Part shown: piece after piece, positions 33,988 through 34,495 of the stretch | How positions within the stretch are numbered: the stretch's first letter is position 1 | Layout of the letters: the number at the start of each line of letters is the position of its first letter | From: Candidatus Kuenenia stuttgartensis | GTDB lineage: Bacteria; Planctomycetota; Planctomycetia; Planctomycetales; Planctomycetaceae | Direction: 5' to 3' | NCBI GenBank assembly: GCA_945861465.1 | Contig: CAMAVB010000055.1 | Coordinates: 1-34,495, forward strand | DNA: 34,495 nucleotides | The notes under the pieces: model-generated | Databases searched by the model: none | What the model saw: only the letters and a program-made list of their open reading frames with translations | What the model was told of the DNA's origin: nothing | Made by a program: the position numbers and the translations under genes

Positions 33988-34495
33988 GACACAGTGAGGA
34001 TACGAAGGACAATCGTGTCGAACACGGTCAGCGTGCGGGATGGCTGGCTCCGATTCCGCTGGAACCGAAGCGGCAGGCCGTGCGCGCGAAGACGACCGAG
34101 CGTCGCGCATCGAACAAGGGTTGTCTGTCGCTGGGGCTTGGTGATTACCTGCAACTGCTGGAATGGACAGGTCGTCAGATCCGCAGCGACAAACGCGACG
34201 CGATGGCCGCGAATCTGGAACCACTGTTTGAGCGTCTTGGGATCTCGACGGAACTGTGGGTTGACTGCGTGTTGAATTTCCGGAAATGGTTCCGTTCGAG
34301 CGTTGGTCGTCCGAAGTCCATGGAGGCCGCTGCCGAAACACGCGGCCACAACCGAGCGATCAGCATCAACTCCGCCCGCAGGGCATTCAAATAGACCAGC
34401 ATTCAAGGCAGCTCCTCGAAGCCGCCTTCTTTACGCAAACAGAGATTTCAAACTGGATGGCCCCGCATTATGGATGGTGGTGTCTCACTTTTGTT

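Larger units (their letters stand above)
32575..34394 (+). pseudogene. REP-associated tyrosine transposase (RAYT, Y1_Tnp), interrupted
   Basis: Three pieces of one RAYT remain in order. At 32575-32658, MARTNRRDVLAAGEIQVVHY and INRCVRRW is the family start (xxYHxxNRCVRRAF). At 33773-33830, RLSSISWFMRFLS is the region before the lost ARRAN block. At 33834-34394, RANIAVSPESSNFTSAQDRI, GWLAPIPLE, RASNKGCL and LGLGDYLQLLEWTGRQIRSDK form the C-terminal domain. The catalytic HUH/Tyr core is missing. About 1.1 kb sits between pieces one and two, flanked by 39-bp inverted repeats. A frameshifting deletion joins pieces two and three, and a palindromic repeat lies within piece three. Confidence 0.8.

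Noticed and set aside
1-34495. tRNA, rRNA, CRISPR array, prophage, intein
   Set aside because: No T-loop-like GGTTCGAxxCC with matching acceptor stem, no regularly spaced direct repeats, no phage structural genes, and dnaB is uninterrupted.

Overview
The window looks like about 34.5 kb of a planctomycete-like (PVC) chromosome. The reasons are the mix of long Gly/Pro-poor cytoplasmic genes with PVC-typical proteins (NHL-repeat lipoprotein, VWA membrane protein, PVC 'small basic protein', orphan GspF, bacterial GH3 protein), loose ribosome-binding sites, scattered housekeeping operons and a very high load of short palindromic intergenic repeats. The genus assignment is inference; no rRNA gene is present.

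Layout. (1) 1-4083, minus strand: a tightly coupled cluster holA > orphan ABC ATPase > NHL lipoprotein > VWA/BatA-like membrane protein (cut by the window edge), each joined to the next by a 4-nt ATGA overlap. Two genes in it carry a palindromic repeat in frame. (2) 4542-6155, plus strand: a secreted FlgT/FlgO(CsgG)-like protein behind two palindromic repeats. (3) 6162-9338, minus: dnaB > 104-aa unknown > pyk. (4) 9517-12590, minus: rplY > pth > rpsF > ssb > rplI, ended by a hairpin terminator. (5) 13025-21031, plus: SAM methyltransferase, CopD-like membrane protein, pyrD, trpS, a PAS-GAF-receiver protein, orphan GspF and a double zinc-ribbon membrane protein. (6) 21505-22977, minus: orphan membrane histidine kinase. 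(7) 23222-29713: small unknown protein, XerC/D recombinase, cytochrome P450, queC (minus), small basic protein with a strong terminator, and a GH3-like adenylating enzyme. (8) 29714-34495: an accessory region with a truncated IS transposase, a hairpin array, a HTH-Fic toxin-antitoxin-like pair ('mobile mystery' type), a REP-like hairpin shared with another locus, and a wrecked REP-associated tyrosine transposase (RAYT) gene interrupted by about 1.1 kb flanked by 39-bp inverted repeats.

The most unusual signal is the palindromic repeats. At least seventeen elements of several families are visible. Most are intergenic, but two lie inside reading frames and have lengths that are exact multiples of three (99 and 93 nt). 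Removing the 99-nt one restores a standard 25-residue lipoprotein signal peptide, and removing the 93-nt one restores a standard ABC N-terminus. This resembles the protein-coding palindromic elements known from Rickettsia. The HTH-Fic pair and the RAYT remnant are the next most interesting items. No rRNA, tRNA, CRISPR array or prophage was found.
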